From contig JAKOZG010000004.1 of the NCBI GenBank assembly GCA_029780115.1, positions 62,001 through 126,000 on the forward strand: a stretch of 64,000 bases of DNA, given 5' to 3'. The stretch comes from Thermotogota bacterium (GTDB lineage Bacteria > Thermotogota > Thermotogae > Petrotogales > Petrotogaceae). The notes beneath the pieces were generated by a model, which was not told the DNA's origin, ran no database searches, and saw nothing but the letters and a program-made list of their open reading frames with translations. How positions within the stretch are numbered: position 1 is the stretch's first letter; every line of letters starts with the position of its first letter. The position numbers and the translations under genes are program-made. Below, piece by piece: positions 7,676-17,188 of this stretch.

Positions 7676-8614
7676 ATGCCATATGTTAACACAAAAGAGA
7701 TTTTAGAAAAGGCTAATAAGGAGTATTATGCAGTTGCAGCGTTAAACATCAACAATCTTGAGTTTTTGCAAGCTATATTGGAAGCTGGGATTGAGAAAAG
7801 ATCGCCTATAATAATCGAAACAAGTGAAGGTGCCATAAAATATGCAGGTATGGGAGATCCTTTAAGAGGTGCAAGAATTTTCGTAGATATGGTAAAAGGA
7901 TTTGCTGAAACTTTGGATATTCCTGTTTCTCTACATCTTGATCATGGAAAGGATTTTAAATATATAATGGCTGCTATAAAAGCCGGTTATTCTTCTGTAA
8001 TGATAGATGCATCGGATAAACCTTTTGAAGAAAACGTGAGAATAACTAAAGAAATCGTAAGAATTGCTCACTCTGTTGGTGTATCTGTAGAAGCCGAGCT
8101 TGGAAAGTTAGCAGGTATAGAAGATAATGTCGTTTCTGCAGAAAGTGTACTTGTTAATCCAGAAGAAGCTAAAAAATTTGTCGAAGAAACCCAAGTTGAT
8201 TTTTTGGCCCCAGCAATTGGAACCTCTCACGGAGCTTTCAAGTTTAAGGGAGAAGCCAAGCTGGATTTTGACAGACTTAAAAAAGTTAAGGAGTTAACAG
8301 GCATTCCGTTGGTACTACATGGTGCTTCCAGTGTGGTTGAGGAGATAGTTGAAATTGCAGAAAAGTATGGAGCAAACTTTAGTGGGTCAAAAGGAGTCCC
8401 TTCAGACATATTAAAAGAAACTGTTAAATTAGGAATAAATAAGGTTAACACAGATACAGATCTTAGAATGGCTTTTGTAGCCGGCCTTAGAGAGTATTTA
8501 TATAACAATCCAAAAGAGTTTGATCCCAGAAATTATATGAAGAAAGGAAAAGAATACGTTAAAAAGGTTGTGTCTGATAGATTAGAACTTTTAGGTTCTG
8601 CAGGAAAAGCCTAA
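7676..8614 (+). CDS. fba: Class II fructose-bisphosphate aldolase
   Basis: Zinc-dependent glycolytic enzyme that splits fructose 1,6-bisphosphate into DHAP and glyceraldehyde 3-phosphate. It has the family signatures SLHLDHGKDF (catalytic Asp and zinc His), EAELGKLAG, the zinc-binding GTSHGAFKF and LHGASSV, and the phosphate-binding KVNTDTDLR. The 312-residue length fits. ATG start behind AAAGGAGG. Acetate kinase follows after 102 bp, giving a small fermentation cluster. The distinction from tagatose-bisphosphate aldolase cannot be made with certainty by eye. Confidence 0.95.
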   Translation: MPYVNTKEILEKANKEYYAVAALNINNLEFLQAILEAGIEKRSPIIIETSEGAIKYAGMGDPLRGARIFVDMVKGFAETLDIPVSLHLDHGKDFKYIMAAIKAGYSSVMIDASDKPFEENVRITKEIVRIAHSVGVSVEAELGKLAGIEDNVVSAESVLVNPEEAKKFVEETQVDFLAPAIGTSHGAFKFKGEAKLDFDRLKKVKELTGIPLVLHGASSVVEEIVEIAEKYGANFSGSKGVPSDILKETVKLGINKVNTDTDLRMAFVAGLREYLYNNPKEFDPRNYMKKGKEYVKKVVSDRLELLGSAGKA

Positions 8615-8716
8615 AAACTAAATTAATAAGCACAAAGCCAGCTTAACAAAGGAAAAGTAAGTTTTTCAACAAAAATTTTGTAAATTTTAAATAATGCAGG
8701 AGGTTAAGCAGTAAAA

Positions 8717-9919
8717 ATGAAAATACTTGTGATAAACTCTGGAAGCTCCTCTTTAAAATATCAAGTTATAAACATGGAAAATGAAGAAGTACTACTGAAA
8801 GGATTAGTAGAGAGAATAGGAGAAAAAATATCAGGTATTAAACATGAAAATGGAAGATCAGAGTACTCAGAAGAATCAAAGATTCCAAATCACGAAGAAG
8901 CATTGAAAAAAGTGATGGATTTATTAATTGATCCCCACTATGGATGTTTAAAAGACTTATCTGAAATCGACGCTATAGGGCATAGAGTGCTTCACTGTGG
9001 TGAAAAATATGTGTCGTCAGTATTAATAGACGAAAACGTTATTGCCGCGATTGAAGAGCATGCAGTCTTTGGTCCCTTGCATAATCCTCCAAATCTTACT
9101 GGAATATTGGCTGCTCAAAAACTTATGCCGAATGTACCACAGGTTGCTGTCTTTGATACTTCGTACCATCAAACAATGCCTCCAAAAGCCTTTTTATATG
9201 GGCTTCCTTACGAATTTTATGAAAAATATAAAATCAGAAGATATGGTTTCCATGGGACTAGTCATAAATATATAACCATTGAAGCTGCGAAGATGCTAGG
9301 TAAAGATCCTAAAGATTTAAAATTAATTAGCGCTCATTTAGGTAACGGTGCCTCATTAGCTGCCATAAATGGTGGAAAAGTGGTTGATACTTCCATGGGG
9401 CTCACTCCTTTAGAAGGTCTTGTTATGGGAGGAAGAAGTGGTGATATTGACGCAACTATACCTTTATTCTTGTTGAGACAAGGCTACACTGTAGATGAAG
9501 TTGACGAGATTTTAAATAAAAAGAGTGGAGTTTATGGCATAAGTGGAATAAGTAATGATATGCGAGATATCGAAAAAGCTATACAAAAAGGCCATAAAAG
9601 AGCAAAGTTAGCTTTTGATGTATACACTTATCGAATAGCCAAATACATTGGAAGTTACGCGACCATTTTGAATGGATTTGATGCTTTAGTATTCACAGCA
9701 GGAGTTGGAGAAAATGATCCAGACGTTCGAAAAACTGTTTGCGATTATTTGGGCATATTCGGAGTAAAAATTGACGAAGAAAAAAATAAAAGCTTGAATA
9801 GAAAAGGAGGAATTATATCAACGGAGGATTCTAAAGTAATTGTTATGATAATCAAAACAAATGAAGAATTGATGATTGCTCGCGATACTAAAGAGATTCT
9901 TGAAAATTTTAAAAAATAA
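8717..9919 (+). CDS. ackA: Acetate kinase
   Basis: Makes ATP and acetate from acetyl phosphate and ADP, the last step of acetate fermentation. Full length at 400 residues with the two ASKHA signatures, ILVINSGSSSLKYQV at the N-terminus and RRYGFHGTSHKYI. It also has AHLGNGASLAA, DTSMGLTPLEGL(V)MGGRSGDID and FTAGVGEN (adenosine-binding). ATG start with AGGAGGT about 12 bases upstream, a slightly long spacing. No pta gene is adjacent. It ends at a strong terminator shared with rpoD on the other strand. Confidence 0.98.
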   Translation: MKILVINSGSSSLKYQVINMENEEVLLKGLVERIGEKISGIKHENGRSEYSEESKIPNHEEALKKVMDLLIDPHYGCLKDLSEIDAIGHRVLHCGEKYVSSVLIDENVIAAIEEHAVFGPLHNPPNLTGILAAQKLMPNVPQVAVFDTSYHQTMPPKAFLYGLPYEFYEKYKIRRYGFHGTSHKYITIEAAKMLGKDPKDLKLISAHLGNGASLAAINGGKVVDTSMGLTPLEGLVMGGRSGDIDATIPLFLLRQGYTVDEVDEILNKKSGVYGISGISNDMRDIEKAIQKGHKRAKLAFDVYTYRIAKYIGSYATILNGFDALVFTAGVGENDPDVRKTVCDYLGIFGVKIDEEKNKSLNRKGGIISTEDSKVIVMIIKTNEELMIARDTKEILENFKK

Positions 9920-9922
9920 AAT

Positions 9923-9952
9923 AAAAAACCGCCTCAAAAGAGGCGGTTTTTT
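9923..9952. terminator. Bidirectional terminator between ackA and rpoD
   Basis: Stem CCGCCTC/GAGGCGG with an AAAA loop, flanked by six A on the left and six T on the right, so it can end transcription from both convergent genes. Confidence 0.93.
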
Positions 9953-9966
9953 ATTCTTTCTTACTA

Positions 9967-11241
9967 TTATAAACTCTCTACAATATCTCTTAATTGAGCC
10001 ATTCTGTTTGGATGTCTCAACTTTCTTAAAGCCTTAGTTTCAATCTGTCGGATCCTTTCTCTCGTAACATTAAAATATTGTCCAACTTCTTCTAGAGTTT
10101 TTTGTTTTCCATCTAGAAGTCCATATCTCATTTTTATTACTAAAGCTTCTTTGGTACTTAAGGTATCTAAAACTTCTTCTATTCTTTCTCTCAAGATCAT
10201 TTTTTGAGCTTCTTCTTCAGGAGTAGTATCTTCAGAACTTACAAAATCACCAGTTTCTGATTCTTCATCATCACCCGTTCCACTAGAAATTGGAGCGTTA
10301 AGCGATAAAACATCTCTAGCACTCATCAGTATTTCATTTATTTTTTCTTCTGGTTTTTTCATTATCTTAGCTAGTTCCTCCGTTGTTGGATATTCTCCAT
10401 GCTCTTGTAAATATTCTCTTATGACTCTGTTCATTTTATTGATGGTCTCAACTAAATGAACAGGAATTCTTATAGTTCTTGCTTGATCAGCTATCGCTCT
10501 AGTTATGGATTGCCTGATCCACCAAGTTGCATAAGTTGAAAATTTAAAACCTTTTCTCCAGTCGAATTTATCTACAGCTTTAATTAAACCTATATTTCCT
10601 TCTTGAATTAAATCTAAAAAGCTTAACCCTCTACCTGTATATCTTTTTGCAATGCTTATTACAAGTCTTAAATTGGCTTTGATTAATTCATCTCTAGCTT
10701 TTTTGTCTCCTTTTTGAGCCCTCATAGCTAATTGTCTCTCTCTTGAAGGAGTTAAAAGTTCTATGTTGCTTATTTCTTTAAGATATATTTTTATAGGATC
10801 ACCAAGCGAAATGTTATCGTACATTTGAAGTTCAGATTCTGCAAACAATTCATCAAATTCGTCGCTACCGATTTCTTCCTCTTGGTCAACGAGTAAATCT
10901 TTTACATTTTCTTCTTGGTCATTTTCATCCTCTTCTATAATTTCAATTCCTTCAGATTCCAAAGCTTCATATATCTTATCTATATATTCATTATCTATTT
11001 CATCTGATAATTCGATAGGAATAGCTTGATCGATATCTGAATAAGATAATTTATTATTTTTCTTTTTAGCTTTAGTTGTCAAAGATTCAATTATCTTATC
11101 AATAGACGGTATATTTTTTTGATTTTTCTTAACTTTTACTTGGACTATACCTCCTTCTTCTTTTAAATTTTCAAAATCGATATTTTGAAGATCTTCCATT
11201 ATTTTAACTTTTTCCTTTTCAGTTATTTTATTTTTATTCAT
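9967..11241 (-). CDS. rpoD: Primary RNA polymerase sigma factor
   Basis: Housekeeping sigma-70 (SigA) that directs RNA polymerase to -35/-10 promoters such as those seen in this window. 424 residues: an acidic N-terminal region (about 1-130), region 1.2 ([12 protein letters not shown]), region 2 with [19 protein letters not shown] and [18 protein letters not shown], region 3 from about residue 260, and region 4.2 helix-turn-helix [19 protein letters not shown] with the closing [13 protein letters not shown] start behind AAAAGGAGGG. It stands alone; dnaG is not next to it. Confidence 0.98.
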   Translation of the reverse strand: MNKNKITEKEKVKIMEDLQNIDFENLKEEGGIVQVKVKKNQKNIPSIDKIIESLTTKAKKKNNKLSYSDIDQAIPIELSDEIDNEYIDKIYEALESEGIEIIEEDENDQEENVKDLLVDQEEEIGSDEFDELFAESELQMYDNISLGDPIKIYLKEISNIELLTPSRERQLAMRAQKGDKKARDELIKANLRLVISIAKRYTGRGLSFLDLIQEGNIGLIKAVDKFDWRKGFKFSTYATWWIRQSITRAIADQARTIRIPVHLVETINKMNRVIREYLQEHGEYPTTEELAKIMKKPEEKINEILMSARDVLSLNAPISSGTGDDEESETGDFVSSEDTTPEEEAQKMILRERIEEVLDTLSTKEALVIKMRYGLLDGKQKTLEEVGQYFNVTRERIRQIETKALRKLRHPNRMAQLRDIVESL

Positions 11242-11365
11242 TTAAGCCCTCCTTTTAATTTAGGTTTTTGTTTTCTTTTCAAAACCACGCATTATTTTAG
11301 ACTCAGAAAATTAGTTTTGGTTCAAAAAAAGGTAGATTTTAGAATAATGTTTGGTAAATTTTTTA

Positions 11366-12031
11366 TTAAAAACACCTTTTTAGTAATAATTTTGGATTAT
11401 TTTCTATAATTTCTCTAGCATTTTCATAGCTTAAACCAGCAGACACGGCAACTTTTAAGGCAAATTCATATTCTAAAAAATCACCTGGTCCATGTGCATC
11501 ACTGTTTACTAGCAACTTCGCGCCAAATTTTTGGCACAATTTACTTACATGTCCATTGGCTAAGCTATGTCCTTTCCTTGCACTCAATTCTAAAAAAATA
11601 TCATTACTTACGGCTTCTTTTACATCTTCTTCAGAAATTACACCAGGATGTGCTAGTATGTCTACATATTTAGACCTTACTGCATAGTAATTCGTTCCTT
11701 TAAAAACGGGTTCTACTATAGTTTCTCCATGAACTACAACAATTTGAGCACCTTTTTCCTTAGCATATTTGGCTAAATCGTTTATAAGTATGGGGGGGAC
11801 ATGAGTTAATTCAACACCACTTATTATCTCAATATCCTCAAAATACTTTTTTTCTGTTTCAATAAATTTGATTAAACTATTTAAAACAAAATCAATATTT
11901 GATGCATCAACATGGTCAGTTATAGCTATGGCTCTATAATAATGAGCTTGTGCATGCCTAATTTGTTCGCTGCAAATTAACTCTCCGTCACTCAAGAATG
12001 TATGAGTATGAAAATCATAAACTCTTCCCAC
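11366..12031 (-). CDS. PHP-domain phosphoesterase, histidinol-phosphatase-like
   Basis: A 221-residue polymerase-and-histidinol-phosphatase domain protein. Metal-binding motifs are in order: DFHTHTFLSDGE at the N-terminus, AITDHVD, a mid-protein VVVHGE, DILAHPG, and NSDAHGPGD near the C-terminus. These bind a trinuclear metal centre. Members act on phosphoesters (histidinol phosphate, pAp, small oligonucleotides); no his genes are nearby, so the substrate is open. GTG start at 12031 behind AAGGAGG. The C-terminal IIENNPKLLL helix matches many PHP hydrolases. Confidence 0.88.
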   Translation of the reverse strand: MGRVYDFHTHTFLSDGELICSEQIRHAQAHYYRAIAITDHVDASNIDFVLNSLIKFIETEKKYFEDIEIISGVELTHVPPILINDLAKYAKEKGAQIVVVHGETIVEPVFKGTNYYAVRSKYVDILAHPGVISEEDVKEAVSNDIFLELSARKGHSLANGHVSKLCQKFGAKLLVNSDAHGPGDFLEYEFALKVAVSAGLSYENAREIIENNPKLLLKRCF

Positions 12032-12327
12032 TAAATGTTCCTCCTTGCTCTTTTATGGTATCTTTTGGAATTTTATAATCTAATTTAAATCTTGTTATTG
12101 AGTTTATTTTTGATTAAATTTTTTTTTACCTTAAAACATCTTTGAATCTCATTTCGATAACGTAATTATTTGTTTTAGTCAGAAAAGCAAGATGAGCTTT
12201 CTCTCGATATTCACTTTTGAAGTTGCTATTTCATCCATTTTTATTAATTTAAACTCAGGAGTTATTCAATTGATAACAAAAGTATACAAATTTTAACTAA
12301 TATAAATTTAATAGTAACTTATTTGCC

Positions 12328-12356
12328 TTGAAGATTAACATAATTTGTTTTATAAT
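12328..12356 (+). promoter_or_regulatory. Promoter of the candidate small RNA
   Basis: TTGAAG (12328-12333) and TATAAT (12351-12356) with a 17-base spacer. No gene follows before the terminator at 12413, so the expected product is a short non-coding transcript. Confidence 0.65.
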
Positions 12357-12362
12357 GGTATT

Positions 12363-12440
12363 GGAAAAAGAAAGATCCCCCTATCCCCCTGAGATAAACC
12401 CAGACATTCTTGCCGGATCCTAATGGATCCGGTTTTTTTT
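12363..12440 (+). ncRNA. Candidate small RNA with two C-rich segments
   Basis: A predicted transcript of about 78 bases is bounded by a good sigma-A promoter and an intrinsic terminator, with no open gene inside. Its unpaired 5' half carries GATCCCCC (12374-12381) and ATCCCCCT (12383-12390), followed by AACCCAGAC. Tandem C-rich unpaired motifs are a known feature of RNAs that mask Shine-Dalgarno sequences, such as the staphylococcal Rsa family. An 8-base perfect complement, AGATCCCC, matches the ribosome-site region of the beta-barrel gene starting at 23687. Sequence outside this logic matches no RNA family that I recognise. Confidence 0.5.
12413..12440 (+). terminator. Intrinsic terminator of the candidate small RNA
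   Basis: Stem CCGGATCC/GGATCCGG with loop TAAT followed by eight T. It is 12 kb from any convergent long transcript that would need it and directly ends the short promoter-driven unit. Confidence 0.9.
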
Positions 12441-12525
12441 ATTGTTCTACCGTTAAATTTTTCATAAGTAGATTTTATCATGTTTTTTGTTAACAATACA
12501 ACACTTAATTATAAATTTTGCTTAA

Positions 12526-12872
12526 TTATCTTTTGTATATGTAAGAAAGTACATGTAAGGATTTCACAGAATTAGTCGATCCCCTAGAAATAATGTTAAC
12601 TATAGTTTCAACCTAGAAACTATATTAAATTTCTTTATGTTACCAGATGCTTCTAAAATTGCTTTTTGTCCTGAATATTTTCAGATTTTCTAATAGGTTC
12701 ATTTGATATATTATCTAAGATGATAATATCTGTCCAGTATTCTATAGCTTCTTGAAGTTAATCTAAATCTTGGACCTCTATTTTAATGTTTTAAGTATGA
12801 GACATAGATGCTTTCATTTTTGTTAATGCTTCTTTTATATCCCCACATGTTTTAAAAAATTAAGAATGGATC
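12526..12872 (-). pseudogene. nadC: Decayed nadC (quinolinate phosphoribosyltransferase) C-terminal half
   Basis: Read on the minus strand in pieces, this region gives DIKEALTKMK, then IKIEVQDLD-stop-LQEAIEYWTDIIILDNIS, then KAILEASGNIKKFNI and finally ETIVNIISRGSTNSVKSLH before a stop at 12526. These match, in order, the C-terminal barrel of NadC (VEVENLEE, ADIIMLDNMS, LLEASGGI, GVDxISVGxLTHSVKxLD). At least two in-frame stop codons and about three frameshifts break it, and the N-terminal half is gone or unrecognisable. Intact NadC makes nicotinate mononucleotide from quinolinate in de novo NAD synthesis. The decay argues that NAD is made by salvage unless another copy exists. Confidence 0.85.
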
Positions 12873-13036
12873 TAAAAGTAGGAAAATAACAGTCTCAATT
12901 TGTATTGTTTCTATTTTACTACATAAAATAGAAAATGAAAAAATTCAATCTGTAAAAAGTTAATACATTTCACAAATAAAAATATGTTATAATCGAGTAA
13001 TATTCAACTGTATTAAGAACTTTGAGGAGGAAAGCA

Positions 13037-14128
13037 ATGTTACATGAAATATATATGCAACGTGCCTTAGAATTAGCTAGACTAGGATGGGGAACTACTA
13101 ATCCTAATCCCTTAGTTGGAGCTGTGATAGTAAAAAATGGCGAGGTAATAGGAGAAGGCTATCACAAAAGTGCGGGAGAACCACATGCAGAGATAAACGC
13201 ACTTACCCAAGCTGGGGAAAAGGCAGAAGATTCCATTGTATATGTTAACCTTGAACCATGTAGCCATTTTGGAAGAACTTCACCTTGCACTGATGCTTTA
13301 ATAAAAGCCGGTGTACAAGAAGTTGTTATCGCTATGCAAGATCCTAACCCTAGCGTTTCAGGAAAAGGAATAAAAAAGCTCAAGCAAGCTGGGATTAAAG
13401 TAGCTGTTGGAATACTAGAAGAAGAAGCAAAAAAACTGAACGAAATCTTTATTAAATATATAACTTCCGATATGCCTTTTACAATTTGGAAATGTGCAAT
13501 GACTTTAGATGGAAAAGTAGCTACTGTTACAGGTGATTCAAAGTGGATAACTAACGAGGCATCAAGAGAGTATGCTCACTGGTGGCGATACAGAGTTTCG
13601 GCGATCATGGCTGGAATAGGAACTGTTTTATTGGACAACCCCATGTTGACTGTCAGATTACCAAACGTAAAAGTTGAAAAGCAACCAATAAGAATTATAA
13701 TTGATAGTTTTGGGAAAACCCCTTTAAATTACAATGTATTAGACACAAATCAAGCACCAACTGTAATTGCCACTGCTTCAAATATTGAAAGATCTCGAGT
13801 GGAAAATTTTAAATCTAAAGGTGTGGAAGTAATAACTACTAAATCAAAAGATAGAGTAAACTTATCCGAATTGATGAAAGAACTCCATAATCGGCAAATT
13901 GACAGCGTGCTTATAGAAGGAGGCCCTACCCTTGCAGCTTCAGCTATAGAAGAGGGTCTAGTAGATAAAGCTATGATTTTTATAGCGCCTAAATTTATTG
14001 GCGGAAAAAATGCTCCTTCCGCACTTGGGGGAAAGGGTGTTGAAAAGCTCAAAGACGCTTGGAATCTTAAAAATGTTTCTATTAAACATTTCCAAGAGGA
14101 TTTATTGGTAGAAGGGTACTTCATTTGA
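13037..14128 (+). CDS. ribD: Bifunctional riboflavin deaminase/reductase
   Basis: Second and third steps of riboflavin synthesis: deamination of diaminohydroxyphosphoribosylaminopyrimidine, then NADPH reduction of the ribose. The N-terminal deaminase has the zinc motifs PHAEINA and EPCSHFGRTSPCTDAL; the C-terminal reductase begins near residue 145 with CAMTLDGKVAT and has VLIEGGPTLAAS and the closing KFIGG region. Start ATG 13037 is chosen because GAGGAGG lies at 13024-13030; an earlier TTG at 13022 overlaps it. It is first in ribD-ribE-ribBA-ribH. Confidence 0.97.
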   Translation: MLHEIYMQRALELARLGWGTTNPNPLVGAVIVKNGEVIGEGYHKSAGEPHAEINALTQAGEKAEDSIVYVNLEPCSHFGRTSPCTDALIKAGVQEVVIAMQDPNPSVSGKGIKKLKQAGIKVAVGILEEEAKKLNEIFIKYITSDMPFTIWKCAMTLDGKVATVTGDSKWITNEASREYAHWWRYRVSAIMAGIGTVLLDNPMLTVRLPNVKVEKQPIRIIIDSFGKTPLNYNVLDTNQAPTVIATASNIERSRVENFKSKGVEVITTKSKDRVNLSELMKELHNRQIDSVLIEGGPTLAASAIEEGLVDKAMIFIAPKFIGGKNAPSALGGKGVEKLKDAWNLKNVSIKHFQEDLLVEGYFI

Positions 14129-14142
14129 TGGAGGAATTGATA

Positions 14143-14793
14143 TTGTTTACCGGTATTATTCAAGAAATTGGAAAGGTACGAAATATAGTTAAAAGGCCTA
14201 AATCGGTTCTTCTTGAAATTGAGGCTCCAAAAATAGCTCCTAAAATATCCATTGGTGATAGTATATGCACAAATGGGATATGTTTAACTGTTTCAAAAAA
14301 GGACCAAAAATTTTTTTGGACAGATGCAACGCCAGAGACAGTAAGACATACTACCCTATACGACTTAAAACCAGAAGACTATGTTAATCTTGAACCTCCT
14401 CTCACCTTACAAGATTTTATAGGGGGACATTTAGTTAGCGGACATGTTGATGGAATTGGTGTAATAAAACAAATCATTCAAGAAGAAAATGCTAAATATT
14501 TTAAAATAAATGTCGAATCAAAATTACTTTTCTACCTGGTCGAAAAGGGCTCTATTGCTGTAGATGGAGTAAGTTTAACTATTGCAAGTATAGATGAAAG
14601 AGGCTTTACTGTATCAATTATTCCTCATTCGTTCCAAAACACAACTTTTAAATATAAAAAAATAGGAAGCAAAGTAAACATCGAATGTGATATGATCGGG
14701 AAATATGTAGCAAAGTTCATAAGTAATATGAAAGAAAATACTAAAAAACAAATCATAGATGAAGAATTTTTAAAAAACAATGGGTTCATTTAA
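14143..14793 (+). CDS. ribE: Riboflavin synthase, alpha subunit
   Basis: Dismutates two 6,7-dimethyl-8-ribityllumazine molecules to riboflavin. It has the two tandem lumazine-binding barrels: [11 protein letters not shown] at the start with [13 protein letters not shown] and [11 protein letters not shown], then the second repeat from about residue 100 with [16 protein letters not shown] and [11 protein letters not shown]. Start TTG 14143 gives the family's usual MFTGII N-terminus and lies 8 bases after GGAGG (14130-14134). Starts further upstream would overlap the ribosome site and the end of ribD. Confidence 0.96.
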   Translation: MFTGIIQEIGKVRNIVKRPKSVLLEIEAPKIAPKISIGDSICTNGICLTVSKKDQKFFWTDATPETVRHTTLYDLKPEDYVNLEPPLTLQDFIGGHLVSGHVDGIGVIKQIIQEENAKYFKINVESKLLFYLVEKGSIAVDGVSLTIASIDERGFTVSIIPHSFQNTTFKYKKIGSKVNIECDMIGKYVAKFISNMKENTKKQIIDEEFLKNNGFI

Positions 14794-14804
14794 GGAGGAA
14801 ACAT

Positions 14805-16031
14805 ATGAGTCAGATTAAATTCAACACTATAGAAGAAGTTCTTGAAGATCTTAAAAAAGAGAAAATGGTCATAGTAGTAGATGATGAAGATAGAGAGAAC
14901 GAGGGAGATCTCGTGATGGCAGCTGAATTTGTTACTCCACAAGCGATTAATTTCATGACAAAATTTGGTCGAGGACTTATCTGTGTACCTATGACAGCTG
15001 AAAGATTGAAAGAACTTGATATCCCTCAAATGGTTTATAATAACGCAGATCATCAACGGACAGCATTTACGGTTTCAGTGGATGCGAAATCTGTTACAAC
15101 TGGTATTTCTGCTCATGAGCGTGCCTTTACCATAAAAACTCTTGTTGATCCAAAAACCGTTCCAGAAGATTTGCTAAAGCCAGGACATATATTCCCACTT
15201 CAAGCAAAAGAAGGAGGAGTATTAATACGTGCAGGCCACACCGAAGCAGCAGTAGATCTTGCGAAATTAGCTGGATTGTATCCTGCTGGAGTAATATGTG
15301 AAATAATGAATGAAGATGGAACGATGGCACGTTTACCTCAATTAGCAGAATTTGCTCAAAAAAACGATTTGAAATTAATAACTATAGCCGATCTTATAAC
15401 TTACAGAAGAAAAAATGAGAAACTAATAAAGCGTGTGACTGAACCAATAAGTCTTCCAACAAAATATGGAAATTTTGTTATAATTGTATATGAAAGTATA
15501 ATAAATAAAGATCACCATATAGCTCTAATTAAAGGAAATATTTCAGATGGAAATCCTGTACTAGCTAGAATACATTCAGAATGTCTAACTGGCGATACTT
15601 TTGGATCGTTACGCTGTGATTGTGGTGATCAATTGCATAATTCAATGAAGCAAATAGAAAAAGAAGGGCGTGGTGTATTACTTTACATGCGTCAAGAAGG
15701 AAGAGGCATAGGTCTTGTCAATAAGTTAAAGGCTTACAAGCTTCAAGAAGAAGGAAAAGATACAGTTGAAGCAAATTTAGCACTTGGTTTTGCCCCTGAT
15801 TTAAGAGATTATGGTGAAGGTGCACAAATATTGGTTGATTTGGGAATAAAAAAGCTTAGACTACTGACTAACAATCCAAAGAAAATAGTTGGGCTTATGG
15901 GATACGGCTTAGAAGTTGTTGAAAGAGTACCTATAGAAATACCCCCAAATGAAGTCAATAAATGTTATATGGAAACCAAAAAATCAAAAATGGGTCATTT
16001 ATTAAACTATCTTGACACGGAGGAAAAATGA
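14805..16031 (+). CDS. ribBA: Bifunctional DHBP synthase / GTP cyclohydrolase II
   Basis: Supplies both precursors of riboflavin. The N-terminal RibB domain (about 1-200) makes the four-carbon unit from ribulose 5-phosphate and shows [18 protein letters not shown] and [12 protein letters not shown]. The C-terminal RibA domain (about 205-400) opens GTP, with the zinc cysteines of [30 protein letters not shown] and [12 protein letters not shown] start behind AAGGAGG, 11 bases after ribE. The last four bases overlap the start of ribH. Confidence 0.98.
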   Translation: MSQIKFNTIEEVLEDLKKEKMVIVVDDEDRENEGDLVMAAEFVTPQAINFMTKFGRGLICVPMTAERLKELDIPQMVYNNADHQRTAFTVSVDAKSVTTGISAHERAFTIKTLVDPKTVPEDLLKPGHIFPLQAKEGGVLIRAGHTEAAVDLAKLAGLYPAGVICEIMNEDGTMARLPQLAEFAQKNDLKLITIADLITYRRKNEKLIKRVTEPISLPTKYGNFVIIVYESIINKDHHIALIKGNISDGNPVLARIHSECLTGDTFGSLRCDCGDQLHNSMKQIEKEGRGVLLYMRQEGRGIGLVNKLKAYKLQEEGKDTVEANLALGFAPDLRDYGEGAQILVDLGIKKLRLLTNNPKKIVGLMGYGLEVVERVPIEIPPNEVNKCYMETKKSKMGHLLNYLDTEEK

Positions 16032-16495
16032 TGAAGATATATGAAGGAAATTTAATAGGTACTGGATTGAAAATAGGCATTGTTGTAAGTCGTTTCAATG
16101 AATTCATAACTAGCAAATTGTTAAGTGGTTCACTAGACACATTAAAAAGGCATGGAGTAGCTGAAGAAGATATAGAAATATCATGGGTACCAGGTGCCTT
16201 TGAAATCCCTTTAATTGCCAAACAAATGGCTCTATCAGGAAAATATAATGCTATTGTTAGTTTAGGTGCAGTAATTCGAGGGGCAACACCTCATTTTGAT
16301 TACGTAGCATCAGAACTGTCAAAGGGAATTGCCCAAATATCACTACAAACAGGTATACCTATTGCTTTTGGTGTATTAACCACGGATAATATTGAACAAG
16401 CCATAGAAAGAGCCGGTACCAAAGCAGGCAACAAAGGTTCGGAGGCAGCAATTACAGCTATTGAAATGGCAAATCTCATAAAAACTATGAAATAG
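16028..16495 (+). CDS. ribH: 6,7-dimethyl-8-ribityllumazine synthase
   Basis: Condenses the products of RibD and RibB into lumazine; the family usually forms 60-subunit shells or pentamers. 155 residues with [15 protein letters not shown], the substrate-binding [27 protein letters not shown] containing the catalytic His, and [20 protein letters not shown] 16028 overlaps the ribBA stop as ATGA, with CGGAGG upstream; ATG 16031 is equally possible. It closes the riboflavin operon, although the next gene follows after only 61 bp. Confidence 0.97.
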   Translation: MMKIYEGNLIGTGLKIGIVVSRFNEFITSKLLSGSLDTLKRHGVAEEDIEISWVPGAFEIPLIAKQMALSGKYNAIVSLGAVIRGATPHFDYVASELSKGIAQISLQTGIPIAFGVLTTDNIEQAIERAGTKAGNKGSEAAITAIEMANLIKTMK

Positions 16496-16556
16496 AAAAA
16501 ATCGAAGATTTTTAAACCAATATAACTAAAATGAATGTTTTTTGGAGGTCTGATAA

Positions 16557-17057
16557 ATGATTCACGAATTTAAGAATAAAAAACCTATTATTGCAGATGA
16601 TGTTTTTTTGGCACCAGGATGTCAAATAATAGGAAATGTTAAGATAGCCAAGGGATGCAGCATTTGGCATAATGCAACTTTAAGGGCAGACATTGGGCCC
16701 ATAACTATTGGTGAATACACTAACATTCAAGATAACGCAGTTGTACATATTGATTATGATTATCCTACTATAATTGGCAATGGCGTTACAATAGGTCATG
16801 GTGCAATAATTCATGGTTGTACAATTAATGACAATTGCCTTATTGGTATGGGAGCTATAATTCTAAATGGAGCTGTAATTTCTGAAAACTGTCTTATTGG
16901 TGCAGGAGCATTAATAACAGAAAACAAAGAAATTCCACCTAACAGTTTAGTAGTAGGCGTTCCTGGAAAAGTACTACGTAAGTTAACAAAAGAGGAAATT
17001 GAAAAACTTAAAGAATCAGCAAAAGAATACTACTATTTATCAAGACAATATTTATAA
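16557..17057 (+). CDS. Gamma-class carbonic anhydrase-like hexapeptide-repeat protein
   Basis: A left-handed beta-helix protein of the gamma carbonic anhydrase/PaaY/YrdA group. Hexapeptide repeats run from about residue 15 to 140 (GCQIIGNVKIAKGCSIWHNA, then TIGEYTNIQDNAV, LIGMGAIILNGAVI, LIGAGALI). Three zinc-ligand histidines are visible, one in VVHID and two in TIGHGAIIHGC, as in Cam-type enzymes. The C-terminal helix begins at LTKEEIEKLKESA. ATG start behind GGAGG. It trails the riboflavin operon; CO2/bicarbonate released by ribBA-type chemistry is not a convincing link. Enzymatic activity in such short members is often undetectable. Confidence 0.9.
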   Translation: MIHEFKNKKPIIADDVFLAPGCQIIGNVKIAKGCSIWHNATLRADIGPITIGEYTNIQDNAVVHIDYDYPTIIGNGVTIGHGAIIHGCTINDNCLIGMGAIILNGAVISENCLIGAGALITENKEIPPNSLVVGVPGKVLRKLTKEEIEKLKESAKEYYYLSRQYL

Positions 17058-17087
17058 ATGATATACCCTTTGAATAAATAATTAAAA

Positions 17088-17114
17088 AATGTTCCTAATA
17101 AAGGAACATTTTTT
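17088..17114. terminator. Bidirectional terminator after the riboflavin/carbonic anhydrase unit
   Basis: Stem AATGTTCCT/AGGAACATT around AATAA, with an A-run on the left and a T-run on the right. It can also serve the leftward suf operon. Confidence 0.85.
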
Positions 17115-17188
17115 AATTTAATGACTAGCTTTTATTCGTCCTTTAAAATTAAACTTTATTTATTATTTAGCATATTATGCCCCGAAAT

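Larger units (their letters stand above)
12032..13036. other. One-kilobase stretch without intact genes
   Basis: From left to right it holds an AT-rich leader upstream of the PHP gene, the promoter-terminator unit of the candidate small RNA (12328-12440), the nadC remnant (12526-12872) and the upstream region of ribD. In the last part, a TATAAT at 12988-12993 is the best -10 candidate for the riboflavin operon, but no good -35 precedes it. No FMN riboswitch fold is present. Confidence 0.6.

Noticed and set aside
12355-12423. A 22-codon ATG frame inside the candidate small RNA
   Set aside because: Its ATG overlaps the -10 box, upstream of the predicted transcript start, and it has no ribosome site.
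12873-13036. FMN riboswitch before ribD
   Set aside because: The leader is short and AT-rich and contains none of the conserved RFN helices.
14790-15056. Antisense frame over the start of ribBA
   Set aside because: No start context or family motif; the sense frame is a complete, well-conserved enzyme.
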